DNA of 64,000 nucleotides from the NCBI RefSeq assembly GCF_932526225.1, contig NC_064046.1:14021408-14085407 (forward strand), in the 5' to 3' direction. Made by a program: the position numbers and the translations under genes. Below the pieces are notes generated by a model. That model ran no database searches. It saw nothing but the letters and a program-made list of their open reading frames with translations, and was not told the origin of the DNA. This document shows positions 1-10,868 of the stretch, piece by piece; position 1 is the first letter of the stretch, and every line of letters begins with the position of its first letter. The DNA is from Nematostella vectensis (Eukaryota; Cnidaria; Anthozoa; Actiniaria; Edwardsiidae).

Positions 1-1739
1 GTTCAAACGGTCTTTAAGAGTTGGTGTGAGTGGTCAAACAACCAGCCCGTGCTACTCTAATGTACACAAGCCCGTGCTGCTCACATGTCCTTTCAAAGGA
101 AAAATGGGTTCAATTTTCAGGGAGAAAATGAACATAAGATTGTGTTTTGGAATTTGAAATAACTATTTGACTACAGGAATAAAAACTGAATCAGGAATTA
201 CACATTAAATTCCACTTTTTATGAAAACTGCTCACCAAAATGCTCTCATCAGCACTATCATTCGCGCTATCAAAAGGCGCAAACTCTCATGTTGAATTTG
301 AACATGTTCAAAGTGAATGAGAGCCAGTGAGAGTCGATGAGAGTGTGTGAGGGAGCACAGTCAAACGGACATGAAAGTTGGAACTCTCATCGACTCTCAT
401 CAACTCCTATCTCCGTCGCGGCTTAACTTGCGTTGTCAATGTTGTCTCACTTGTAAATGTCCATACATCAAATATTCAATACACAATTACAAATCATTTC
501 TATTGTACCACAGGACAATAGATACAGAAAGACATGCAGTTATAAAATGCAAATATGTTATGACTTAAGTATGCTGAGAATAATCTGTTTTTGCCAGGAA
601 AAAAGATGAGATGCTGCGGATATTTCACCTCAGAAACACAGAAACCTTTTTTAAGATCAGATTAATCGTATAACTGGAAGTAAATTATATTTTTCGCTTA
701 ATCTTTTTTTACAATACAGGTCAACACAACACAAAACGCTCCAAGCTATTGAATCAAGAGGGAAAAAATTAAGTTCGCGAGTGTTAACAGAAAATGAACA
801 AGGAAATGAATAATTCCTGTTAGATCAACGAGTTCCCTTGCTCTAAAACGATAGCTCTCTATAAAACAGAATACTGGTACCTTTGAATATATGAATTAAG
901 TCTGAATGACCCGATCTGTCCAAAAAGCTTGCAACGTCTTCAGGGTTCCATTCGCTGTGGTAACTTGTTGTCGATTGTACGATACGTTTCTTGGGACTTG
1001 GTGTTGCTAAAAATTCTCGAATATCCGGTGCATTGGCGATGCCGACCCTTCTCTTTCGCGGTGTACGATCCATAAAAACGTTTGAACGTATAAAAATATT
1101 AAAAAAGGATAAAAAGGTAGAAGATTAAAAAAGAACCTTCGATCATATGTGAATTATGGTTCAAAATGTTCAAATTCTTGCGCGAGTTGGTCGCCCCAGG
1201 AAACCTCATACACAGGAAACCCACTTTGCTGAGAAATTCATCTCGCAGCTCCTCTCGTTTGCTTTGTGCTGAAGAATGACCATTTTACCCTGCTAGCAGA
1301 ACTTTTTCTTACTCTTTCTCTTTAACACTTTCCTTGACGATTTGCGTTTCGGTGTTTTCGCGTTGTTCGTTTGTACCAAAACAACGCGGGTAGCCAAAAT
1401 CGCAAATACAACCACAAACAAGAAACACTATGGAAAGCCTTTGTTAGCAGTGTATGACAATTTTCCCTTTTATTTATAGGGACAGTCGCACCGGTAGCGG
1501 TATTTTTCAAGAATGCGACCTTCACCAATCCAGTACAGAATAAAACTAATGGACACTATCTAAAAGCTGTTTGATAGTCTTCTTGTGAGTAAAATCGGAG
1601 CGATACAAACTGATTTCACATCTACATACTCTTTCAGCCGTCTATTTCGCTCTCAAGAAATGACGATTCCAGGGTGTATTTTCACTTTGAAACTAACGTG
1701 CGACTGCCCTTTATAACACCAGCGGTTGATTATAGTTTG
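1..1739. repeat. Segmental duplication, copy A block 1
   Basis: This block matches 36240-37979 almost base for base at an offset of 36239-36240, with scattered substitutions and a few single-base indels. It carries first exon 881-1073 of a SAMHD1-like gene and part of the intron after it. The left limit is the window edge, so the duplication may extend further. Homology stops at 1739, after a shared GGTTGATTATA stretch. Confidence 0.95.
881..1073 (-). CDS. SAMHD1: SAMHD1-like gene copy A, first coding exon (partial gene)
   Basis: The exon starts at an ATG (1071-1073) and reads through a basic N-terminal tail into the start of a SAM domain, with the motif [18 protein letters not shown]. It ends at a GT donor after AAAG. 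It matches exon 37121-37313 except for one residue (Ile for Thr in RRVGIANAP). SAMHD1 proteins are dNTP triphosphohydrolases with an N-terminal SAM domain followed by an HD domain. The remaining exons would lie left of position 1, so whether this copy is intact cannot be judged. Splice phase after the exon is 1, as in copy B. Confidence 0.85.
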
Positions 1740-2097
1740 CATTTGACTTCTTTTACATTTTGTAATCTTATGAAGAATTAAACAGACAGCTTGGGTTTCT
1801 GTGGATACAGGCCTTCTGTTCCGTGTCGCATTGTTGCTTTGAAGGGGCTACTATGAAATGGGTTTCAACAAGAGAACATAAGATATCTTATGCTCTCTTG
1901 GTTTCAATTTAAACGAATTTTGTTTAAACAATTACCCGAGAGAGGCCTTAATGTCAAATATATTTTGGGGATCTTTTCCACAGGCCTACCAACCTCTCAG
2001 TCAGTCCCAGTACCTAGCTCGAATATTTTCAAGATTGATCACCTTCTGTGCTGTAATTGTCTTCCATCTTAGAATAAAGGTCACAATAAACTGTCAT
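1740..2097. other. 358-bp spacer unique to copy A
   Basis: Copy A has only 358 bp between the two homologous blocks, where copy B has 37980-49000. It contains an imperfect palindrome, about 1863-1910, with arms of the type CAAGAGAACATAAG / CTTATGCTCTCTTG around ATATC. No gene is seen. Confidence 0.7.
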
Positions 2098-2215
2098 TGC
2101 TTTGTGATGTGTATTTATTCAGAATACGCGGCATTTCTAATGATTTGGCCAGTTGAGGGGTTCGCGTATTTAATAGAGAATCCTCCAAACACTTTCCAAA
2201 TATGCCTGATAGTTA

Positions 2216-2436
2216 ATCCGTAACCAGTTTCGGCAATTATAATTTTCACTTTTCTTGCGAATAAGGAACCTAAAAAATTGGAAATCCTTGAGAAATTTCT
2301 TATTTCTTTGTTTCCTGTCGATTTTGAAAATACATTGAATGTAGTTTTTTGTTAATCAAACCTTGTCTAATGTCTAGCTTTATCATTCTTATTCGCAAGA
2401 AGAGTGAAATTTGAATTTCCGAAACTGGTCACGGAT
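2216..2436. mobile_element. MITE, Tc1/mariner-type ends (221 bp)
   Basis: Terminal inverted repeats of roughly 50 bp begin ATCCGTAACCAGTTTCGG and end CCGAAACTGGTCACGGAT. The element is bracketed by TA dinucleotides at both ends, as expected of a Tc1/mariner target duplication. No coding capacity. An identical element sits in the other duplication copy at 49119-49339, so it inserted before the duplication. Confidence 0.75.
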
Positions 2437-2749
2437 TATAGTTCTTTAACATTCTCTTGTACTTTAAACTTTTCTTGCCTCTACAGGCATCGCTTTGCCC
2501 AGAAAGCAGGAGAAAAGAAATACAGGCGCTCGGGATTCCTGTGGTAATGCGTCTCGTACTATTTTTTTCCGCTTTTGGCATTGTTCCATACCCCCTTAAC
2601 AAAGGATTTTGTCGACCACAGGAATCCCGCGAGGTTCTTAGAGATTCAGTCTCAGTTGTTAACAGAGACGCCTGCGGAGGCTTAAAGTTCTCGAAGTTTC
2701 GTTGCTTCGGTTACCTTGAAATAAACATGCGTCAATTTCTGCGCAGTTA

Positions 2750-3128
2750 CAGTCAAACCAAAACCAGATCAAGCGTGCCCCAAAAAGATGATTATTGATT
2801 TCATTATATAAATTTCCATTATGTTTTTTCGAATGGGCTTACCCGGTAATGCCTGGTGCACACTAGCGACATAACGACATGGGCGAGCGCACTCTTATGT
2901 TTATATGTTCAGGAGTGTGAATAATTCGACATCAAAGACATAAGTCCGACATACAGACATGGACATAACGACATAAGAGAAAAAAACATGTTTTTTATGT
3001 CTAAATGTCCATGTCGTTATGTCGGGCTAAACATATGAACATAAAAATGCGCGCGCCTTATGTTGATTTGTCCACAAAATCAATTAACAGTCCTAGGCGG
3101 AGTGGGCACGCTCGACCTGGTTTGACTG
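2750..3128. mobile_element. MITE with CAGTCAAACC ends (379 bp)
   Basis: Inverted ends CAGTCAAACC and GGTTTGACTG are flanked by TA on both sides, with further TIR similarity (AGCGTGCCCC / GGGCACGCT). This is a Tc1/mariner-type non-autonomous element. Its interior contains several ACATAACGACAT-type short inverted motifs around 2870-3060. A duplicate lies at 49657-50036. Confidence 0.75.
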
Positions 3129-5256
3129 TAAGAGATTTCAAATCAAAACTTGGTGAACAATGACTGCTCTTACTATCCCACTATCCCATAGCCCGTCTGT
3201 TTGGTTTCTTCCCGCTTTTTAGCTGAACACCTAAAGTGGATTCAACCTTTGACGAAGTACTTTTGTAAACAACAACAAAGGCTGTTGTGTCAAAATTGTG
3301 GAGAATAGAGATCGCAGTTGGAATCGCAGTGCACTCGATAACTAGCTTGAAAGGGAAGGAAAAGGAGTAAAAATGCAAACAAAGTAAGTCATTAACAAGC
3401 ACAGGAACAATGCGACAAGAAATGAAACGAAAATGAAACGAACATAGCCAAGGCGAAGCAGCAACACAAGAGCAAAGATTGAAACGACATTAAAAAAATC
3501 TAATCGCTTACTCACAACCCTTCAATGGAGAGCAAAGTTAACCCGAACGTTAAAACAACGACAACATTAATGTAAGCAAAAGTTGCATTTTTATAGAGTT
3601 CATCTGCATGACACGGCCAAATAGTTTGACGTACCGATCCATGTAGCTTGGGCCGTAAGGGTTATGTTCGTGATCCGTAAACGACCTTTTTGTTTTTCGT
3701 GAATCTTGAAAAGGTCAAACTGAAAACCTTTATTCGTGATTGCTACCTTCGCCGTGATTCGTGAATGGCAAAATTTGATCAGCTTAATCGTGATATCTAT
3801 CTTTAAAAATCGTTTATCGTGATTTCAAAGTAAAGATTTTTTTTCAGTACACTCTTTTTTTCTATCCTTTTTCATAAAGAACGTTCAGCCTGAGATTTCA
3901 CCAAATTTTAAGAACATGCTAAGAACATGCCGAAGATGAGATAGCAGAAAAATATTGTTTTGTTAGTCAGATCTTTCAAAAAATGCAGAATCAAATTGTG
4001 TTCACAATAATAACCATAAATATCATTGTTATTTTATCACCATGTGTGTAATTTTCTTTCTAACACTTCATGAGTATCATTTTTTATATACTGGGTGTAC
4101 GCAAAGCAAACAAAACGGGCTCGAGGAGAGGACAGCAAAAGCAAATTTCTAATAAAAAGCTGATAACGGACTTTAGCACCTACAGATTACATTCTTCTAT
4201 TATCGGACAAAAAAAAAGATCGAAGTTCAGAAAATTTATCGGGATGGCTCGAGCTAAAACATAAAATAAAAGTTATAGTCTTGCTTGGATACGTATACTG
4301 TATCTCTTAGACAAACAGGTCTGGATACAAAACGACATTTACTGTTGCATGTGCTCGCCCACCTACAAGCTTTGCACCTTCCGTTGTTTATCGAAAAATG
4401 TCGAACTAAACCACAAAAAATTACAAGCTTATTGAAGCATTTTAAATATAGCAATCCCAGGCGCGTACCCAGGATTGGCTGAGAGGGGGTACGAAGTCAT
4501 AGGGATCATTTGGAAAAAGCATAGTATTTGAAGAATCCTTAATAAGAAATTTGGCCGCCAAGGGGGGGGGGGGGGGGGGGGGGGAGGATGCGCGCGCACG
4601 CTGCACATCCCCCTGTGTACGAGCCTGAATAATTCAGCACTTGTTCGAGATTTTAATTTTTTTTTTCTATCGGGATAAGTGAATAAAAACAAACACGGAA
4701 TTCGCGATTAAAATACCGCACGGGTTCGTGAAAATATAAAATGATTTGAATTAACGGGATTTCGGCGCTGTATAGTATCTCGGCAATTAGGAAATTCAGA
4801 AAAAAGTGCTTGAGAAATCTAAAAATAAAAAAATCTATGTAGCTAGAATCGTTTATTTATGATTTGCGAATACATTTTCTAGGGCACTTAATTATGCTTA
4901 CTGTTTTATTTAGATATACAAGCAGACGGGCCTGAACTGTTGATGCGCCGCCCAGAAATTTGTCGCTAAGCAACCAGTACACTTGATGTTCCATTAACGT
5001 CATAACATTATCAGCCAATCCGAAGCCTTCCTGGCCATTGTTCCCGCGTTGGGACTATTCCCAGATGACCGAGTGTAATTAGAATGGTACAACAACCATC
5101 CCTTAGCCCAACCTGATTTCGTTAATTGAGAAGCCCCCGCAACAACGGACGGGTCCGACATTTTTCGCTCCAGAATATTAAAGCTGTGTTTCGGGTATAA
5201 TCAGACTACAAACTCCATTGTAGCTCCTTTGCTTGGCCTGTGAAAGAGTTGGGACT

Positions 5257-5435
5257 ATGGGACAACGCAGAAGGCTAGAAATAGGTTCGCTGCGTCAAGT
5301 TTGCTTGTGATGCCATATATTTCAAAGTGGATTTTTAATGGTTTCTAATGGTTTTTCTCGTCGTTTATTTTCTGAACAGCTCTGGGTCTGCTGATAGTAG
5401 TCTTTTCCAGTACATGTAATGCTTCAAACACAACG
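5257..5435 (+). pseudogene. Orphan signal-peptide exons of the Cys-rich gene (copy A)
   Basis: Exon 5257-5284 starts at ATG and ends GAAATAG|GTTCGC. Exon 5380-5435 follows an acceptor (GAACAG) and ends ACG|GTGAGT. Joined, the first 28 residues have a basic start and a hydrophobic core (LGLLIVVFSS), a secretion signal. The pair equals exons 52152-52179 and 52275-52330 of the intact gene, with Gln for Arg at residue 3. No exon matching 55181-55422 is found before the homology ends at 9135. This copy is therefore a truncated 5' end, unless its promoter is used by another transcript. Confidence 0.7.
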
Positions 5436-8400
5436 GTGAGTGTAACTAATATATAGATTTAGGCACTGCCTAAAAGCGGAGCCAGCATTGAACACCTTCT
5501 GTGTTGACTGATTGAGGTATTTTGGGGGGACCTAACATCCTGCTCTTTACTGAGATTTATTTATTGTACCAACCAAATGGATCCAGGCCTTATTCAATAA
5601 TTTAAATTATGCAGTACATCAAAGTTAACAAACACAATTCCTGGTGTGAATATGGCTGTCAAAGTTGTCAAGAGTCTAATGGTAAATTCTTATGTCCCAT
5701 CATAGAAGTTTATAAATATATTTTTTTTTTAATCAAAACAATACTCCGACAAGCTTTGCCCTTGTGCAGAATAGGTCATGGATGTAACAGCATTCCACAG
5801 ATTTGAAATAATATATTTAGACTGTTTAGATGCCATACTGTAATTTTTATGTATTGATTTAGTGGCGATTCTCTCCTTCATTGGACCGAATATTCAGAAA
5901 AATGTCTGGAAATTAAAATCCAAAAATATATCTCCTTTCATGCATTACATATTGGTGCACCCACCATTTACCATATAGTGGCCTTGTTTTTGGTGGCCTA
6001 CTCCAAAATGAATGCAATGAAGAAAAAACAAATTGATTTTGGAAGCAAATCCTAAAAAAAAAACATCTAAGGCATCACTGACAGTGCTAAAATGCTAACT
6101 TCTAATTTCAAACCAAACCCTTTCATTGATCTATGTTTGGGGTAGAGAGGAAGGAAAGAATATTAATTGACTAAAAAATAGTCGACAGGGGAGGAGATAT
6201 AAAGGGAACTGACTCAACTTGAAAGGTTTGTTGAAAAAAATATAACAGTAACGAAAATAATTTGATTGAGTATTTCTTGACATTTCCCCTTTCCCATTAT
6301 CTTAACCCTTTCATCACCACAGGCCTCTAAAGAGGCTATCGAAGCTATCCAAGCTATGTGAATAGAATTCTATTATTGAAAAAGAACAAGTTTGTTGCTA
6401 GTGTTATAAAGTTTAAGTATCTTGCCCTAAAAAACCCTTTCCTTAAAAAAAGTTTCATTAATGTACATTTGTAAAGCTACATTCTGACAAGCTTTGTCCT
6501 TGCGAAGAACAAGTAATGGATGAAACAGGATTTTAAAGATAGAATATAGTGTCAGACACAATTTTAGATAAGATGCAATACTGAAGTTTTAATGTACCAT
6601 TTTAAGTGGTGATTTTCCATCCCCATGGGAATTAATATCTACAAATATAAATCCAGTTATGCATTATATTTTGGTGTTTTTAGAAACCCTGGATCCAACC
6701 ATTCCAATGAAATAAATCTGAACCTTTAAAATAAATGTAATGGAAAAGGAGAGGAAATCCTAAAAAGAAGATATAAGTGAAAGTACTAAATGAAAATTTC
6801 TAATTTAAAAATCAAATCTGTTTATTAATTTATTTTTGGTGTAGAGGGGAAATAGCAAAGAGCATCAATTGCATAAAAATAGTCAACATGGAGAAGGAAA
6901 GGAAGAAATATGACTCTTCTTTAAATGTTTGAAAAGAAAATGTAATAACATTAATGCGATAATTATATTCAGTACTTTCCTAAAATATCCCCTTTCCCAC
7001 TTTAGGTTAATAGAAGACTGTTTTCATAACAGATTTATTATTTAAAAAGCAAAATTATGTTTTAAGTTTTATATAATATAAGTATCTTGTTCTAAAAAAA
7101 AACCTATTGAGTGTGTACTGCTGAATCACATAGTAATGCCCTAGTCATTTGAGCCCCCTCCCTTATGGTCCTGGGGAAGTCAGGGGTTAATGTGGGGTTT
7201 TAGATTACTTTTTAACCAGAATATATCAAGAGGGGTGGTGGTATTGACTGTTTTTGACTCTTAACTTGGAAACAGGCTTTTATTAAAGTCTAATCCCCCA
7301 CCCTTTCCTGGGACCATGTGTGTGGGGGTATCAAATGACTAGTGAATAAGAACTCCCTACTGTCTTTCAGACATGTCTTTCAAGGCATGGTTTTCAATTC
7401 TCATGTCTTCCAGTCTTTAGCATTCATCTTGGCCCTCAGGTAGTCCTTGGTTCATAAAAGAGTAGCATTTCTTTCAAAACAATCTTTTCATCAAGACATT
7501 TATAATCTGACTAATTTCCACAAATATTTGAAAAAATAATAATAAACACATGAGATGTAAGATGCAGACAATAACATTTTGTTTTTATCCTCGGTAAGGA
7601 AGATTTCTCTTGTAAGTTGAAAAAGTTGCTGTATCTTCTAAGGATATGTATCTTCTTAGGACTAAGAGCACAGGATATAAAGACAAGAACGGTCTTCTTT
7701 ACCAGTATATGACAAATGCAACACGATATTGGTTAGCCTTTATGAAATATCTCAACAGAATCAAGAATAAAGATAGAACAAAGAATGTCAAAACAAAAGG
7801 TGTTATGCTCATTCTCAAAGCAAACAAAAAGGACAACAAAAAGCTCAATAACTGTCATATCCTCAATAGACAAAAGAAATCGTCGTCTGAAACTCACCTT
7901 GAATTTTGTCGCTTTCTTGTGGTTGTGTTCGCTGTTGAATGTGAACTATTACTTACTTAAATTTACTAGCAAAAACCAGACATATCATTACATAAATCTT
8001 GGCGTGAATGAATGTTAGTAGATCTCCTCTAGTTGACTTTATCCTTAAGTCACAAAATTTGAGGCAAAAAGAAATAATCAACGCATGACAAGAACTTTTC
8101 CCTTGCTCTGTGCTTGTATTTAGCCGCCATTACGGGGCCGTGTGAGGCCTGGGAGTTGCGCGGCTGACTGACTGGCTGGCTGGCGAGTGACACCACAGGG
8201 TACCCGCGCAATGACCACAAAAACCAAGTCGCATAGTTATACCATATTTCTATACCTATGGAGCTCCGCGCGCGGCCTACGGCCGCGCTGGCTCCGCTAT
8301 AATTATTACCCCTAAACCGGGCGCAGTTTAAAAACGCAAGGTGCAAGAAAGCAAAATTCTTGAATTGTTATTATTTTATCTTTTTTCCTTGTTCTCACAA

Positions 8401-9072
8401 GCTGTACTTTTTTGTCTGTGGTTCACATTTAGTCATACAAAAATGTTTATTGCCTGGTCGCTTTCTGTCTCTAAACTCTACAATCATTTGTAGGCATTTA
8501 TTTACCTAATTTTATCTAAACCAGGAAATTCTCATGTAACCAACGCAGACCAAACATCCTAAGTAAACTCAATCTTAATCTCTTCTCGAAACTTTTTATT
8601 TATACAACTGTTAAAGTTCAAAACTCCATATTTACTTTGATGTCATTGCTTGATCAACATATTTGAAACGCTTTTGCCAATGTATTGATTATCACAAAAA
8701 GATTCCTATTCGAGAAAACGTTGGCAGCAATTTTCCTGGTGGTGTCGCTTTCACATTGACAAGATTTCGAACCTATTTACTTTTATCTGTCATGTTTACA
8801 TTCAACTTAATCGATAAAGTAGACCCACGCAGTCGATGGTGAATGTTTTTTAGATTACCTGAGAAGTTCATAAATGTTGCTCAATTAGAATTCAACTGAT
8901 AATCGGCATCGCTTGCTATGTTGTTGGCAGCGTTCAAATCTTACGCGATAATTGCTTCCGCTACTTATCATATGTTGTAGCCGCTTTAGCAAAAAAAAAA
9001 GAAAGCTCCCTGCCAAAAAAAAAAAACAAGAATGTAAAAGAAGATTATGACTCTGAACTATCTACAGATTGT
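5436..9072. other. Non-coding stretch with a 2.86-kb segment absent from copy B
   Basis: Positions 5449-8303 have no counterpart in copy B, where 52343 runs almost directly into 52348. Inside, about 5720-6470 and 6471-7100 are two diverged copies of a roughly 750-bp unit, seen from shared strings such as GACAAGCTTTG, GCATTA and TTTGGTGTAGAG. The right end carries the hairpin GCGCGGCC-TAC-GGCCGCGC (about 8270-8290). The 104-codon ORF at 7646 has no recognisable similarity and is not called. Confidence 0.65.
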
Positions 9073-9135
9073 TTAATTGAACCTAGATAAGAATAAGTAT
9101 TTCTTCAACGTAGGAGACCCACGAGAGTAAGGTTG
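8304..9135. repeat. Segmental duplication, copy A block 3
   Basis: Resumes the match with copy B (52348-53226). Copy A lacks about 50 bp present at 52371-52420. Homology ends after CACGAGAGTAAGGTTG, the point at which the GC-rich island begins in copy A. Confidence 0.9.
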
Positions 9136-10596
9136 CGAATGAGCACCTCTCGCACTTTTTTCCTCGCGCGTTTTTGCGGCGGCACTGGTAGCGGGAGGCG
9201 CTGCCTCCCCCTGATATAACGAACGAAGGTCCCCCTCAGCCTCGAAGTCTAGGCCGTGGACGCTCGCGATCGCAGGTGGTTCGGCCTGAAGCTCCGCCCA
9301 GGCGTGGTTATTGTGGCAAGGGATGGTGATCCTCGTCTTAGTCTTGTACTTCCCCGAGTCCCACAGGACGTTACCCAGGGCGTCCACGGCTACTAGCTTT
9401 ACCTCGAGCTTCTTTTCCATCTCAAAGAGGTCTTCTTTGGTGCATCCCGTAGTGGCCAGCTTCTCGTCAAATCGCTCGAGGATCTTGCCTCGTGTCTTGG
9501 TTAGACAATGGGAGCGCGAGGTGCCGCGATTCCTCAAGAAGTCGGCAACATAGCTCACAACGCAGTTAACAAAGGCGTCACTCCCCTCTCGCTCAAACAT
9601 TGGCCCAGGCTCACCATTTTGCTCAGGTAGAGGGCGAAGCTCGTATCTCACGTAGACGAGGTACTCTCGTCCTTTCTCCCAAATACCCGCATCGATGCCT
9701 TCCAGGGTACCGACTGCGATTTGGCCCCCTCTTTTGACTAACGACCCACCGATCTTGTGCTCCGAGCGCCCTTCCTCCTCTGTGATTGGCGCCAATGGCT
9801 CTGCGGGGGCCTTACCAACGACCGTAAAGAGTCTGTAACGCCGGTCGGGGTCTACCATCTCGAGCACCAGCGGAAGCACTGCGTTCGCCCGCAGAGACTC
9901 TCGCTCGTGCGAGACCCACCACACCGAGCCGTCGTCATTAATATCAGGCCCCTGTATAACCGGCTTTAGAGCAATGACACCTGTTCCACCAACACCGGCG
10001 CTTATGTCTTGGCCCCGAAGAGTGGCATCCACGCTTGGGGACCGAAGATGGGCGCCGCCGACGAAGTGAGAATAGTACTCCTCGGGGTCTAAGCTCTCCG
10101 GGCCCTCTTGCCGCCGTCCCGGCAGCAAAGGGTCGACTTCCTCTGTCCACACTTTCGCCGGTACGAGCGGCTTAAGCAGCTTGTGTTTGATATCGTCGGG
10201 GATGTCCTCGTCCAGGATGTTCTGGACCAGCCCTGCCAGTACGGCGGGCGCCTCTTTGTCAGGCATGCTATCGAGAATCTCCTGGTAAACACCGGCGCTT
10301 ATGTCTTGGCCCCGAAGAGTGGCATCCACGCTTGGGAACCGAAGATGGGCGCCGCGGACGAAGAGAGAATAGTACTCCTCGGGGTCTAAGCTCTCCGGGC
10401 CCTCTTCCCGCCGTCCCGGCAGCAAAGGGTCGACTTCCTCTGTCCACACTTTCGCCGGTACGAGCGGCTTAAGCAGCTTGTGTTTGACATCGTCGGGGAT
10501 GTCCTCGTCCAGGATGTTCTGGATCAGCCCTGCCAGTACGGCGGGCGCCTCTTTGTCAGGCATGCTATCGAGAATCACCTCTATATGAGCGTCCAT
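9073..10596 (-). CDS. 507-aa hypothetical protein of GC-rich island, internal duplication
   Basis: An uninterrupted ORF from ATG at 10594-10596, far more GC- and CpG-rich than its surroundings. Residues 8-103 and 107-202 are near-perfect copies (period 99 residues, 297 bp) beginning ILDSMPDKEA. The C-terminal half has a candidate thiol-protease-like pairing, Cys345 in DAFVNCVVSYV and HNNHAW at 428-433. That reading is conjecture, since no family was recognised. The last ~20 codons lie inside the duplicated block (9073-9135). Upstream are four 62-73-bp repeats that could hold its promoter. It most resembles a gene carried by a mobile element of unknown class. Confidence 0.55.
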   Translation of the reverse strand: MDAHIEVILDSMPDKEAPAVLAGLIQNILDEDIPDDVKHKLLKPLVPAKVWTEEVDPLLPGRREEGPESLDPEEYYSLFVRGAHLRFPSVDATLRGQDISAGVYQEILDSMPDKEAPAVLAGLVQNILDEDIPDDIKHKLLKPLVPAKVWTEEVDPLLPGRRQEGPESLDPEEYYSHFVGGAHLRSPSVDATLRGQDISAGVGGTGVIALKPVIQGPDINDDGSVWWVSHERESLRANAVLPLVLEMVDPDRRYRLFTVVGKAPAEPLAPITEEEGRSEHKIGGSLVKRGGQIAVGTLEGIDAGIWEKGREYLVYVRYELRPLPEQNGEPGPMFEREGSDAFVNCVVSYVADFLRNRGTSRSHCLTKTRGKILERFDEKLATTGCTKEDLFEMEKKLEVKLVAVDALGNVLWDSGKYKTKTRITIPCHNNHAWAELQAEPPAIASVHGLDFEAEGDLRSLYQGEAAPPATSAAAKTREEKSARGAHSQPYSRGSPTLKKYLFLSRFN

Positions 10597-10600
10597 GTTT

Positions 10601-10866
10601 GGGTATACCCTGTGCCACCCAGTCTCCGACTGCCCGTATCACAACCGGCGGGACGAGTGTTCGGGTATGACCGGTGCCACCCAGTCTCTAATTGCCCGTA
10701 CCTCAGCCGGCGGGACGAGCGTTTGGGTATGCCTTGTGCCACCCAGTCTCTAATCGCCCGTACCGCGGGCCGCGGTGTCGGACAGGACGGGCGTTCGGGT
10801 ATGCCTTGTGCCACACAGTATCAATTGCCCGTACCGCGGGCTGCGATGTCAGACAGGACGAGTGCG
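10601..10866. repeat. Tandem repeat array, four units of 62-73 bp
   Basis: Units start at 10601, 10663, 10725 and 10798. Each begins GGGTAT and contains GTGCCACCCAGTCTC and TGCCCGTA. The last two units have an extra ~10 bp. The array lies directly 5' of the 507-codon ORF and 3' of the small Cys-rich ORF on the minus strand. Confidence 0.9.
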
Positions 10867-10868
10867 AA

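Larger units (their letters stand above)
1074..5256. other. Intergenic stretch between SAMHD1-A and the orphan Cys-rich exons
   Basis: No convincing gene is seen. The stretch holds the upstream region of SAMHD1-A, a 20-bp-arm hairpin near 1863-1910, two TA-flanked inverted-repeat elements (2216-2436 and 2750-3128), and a G homopolymer at about 4562-4584. Most of 2098-5256 recurs at 49001-52151. The short ORFs here are not conserved in composition and lack splice context. Confidence 0.6.
2098..5448. repeat. Segmental duplication, copy A block 2
   Basis: Matches 49001-52343 with near identity. Differences are mostly point changes and homopolymer length, for example the G run at 4562-4584 against about 12 G at 51473. 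It ends just after the splice donor of orphan exon 5380-5435. Confidence 0.95.

Noticed and set aside
1322-1528. 68-codon minus ORF conserved in both duplication copies (37562-37768)
   Set aside because: Conservation follows from the recent duplication. No splice context, domain or codon bias supports it.
4429-4692. Minus-strand ORF with a proline run
   Set aside because: The proline run is the G22 homopolymer read on the other strand, and its length differs in copy B.
7646-7960. 104-codon plus ORF
   Set aside because: Lys/Asn-rich, no similarity recognised, and it lies inside the indel absent from copy B.
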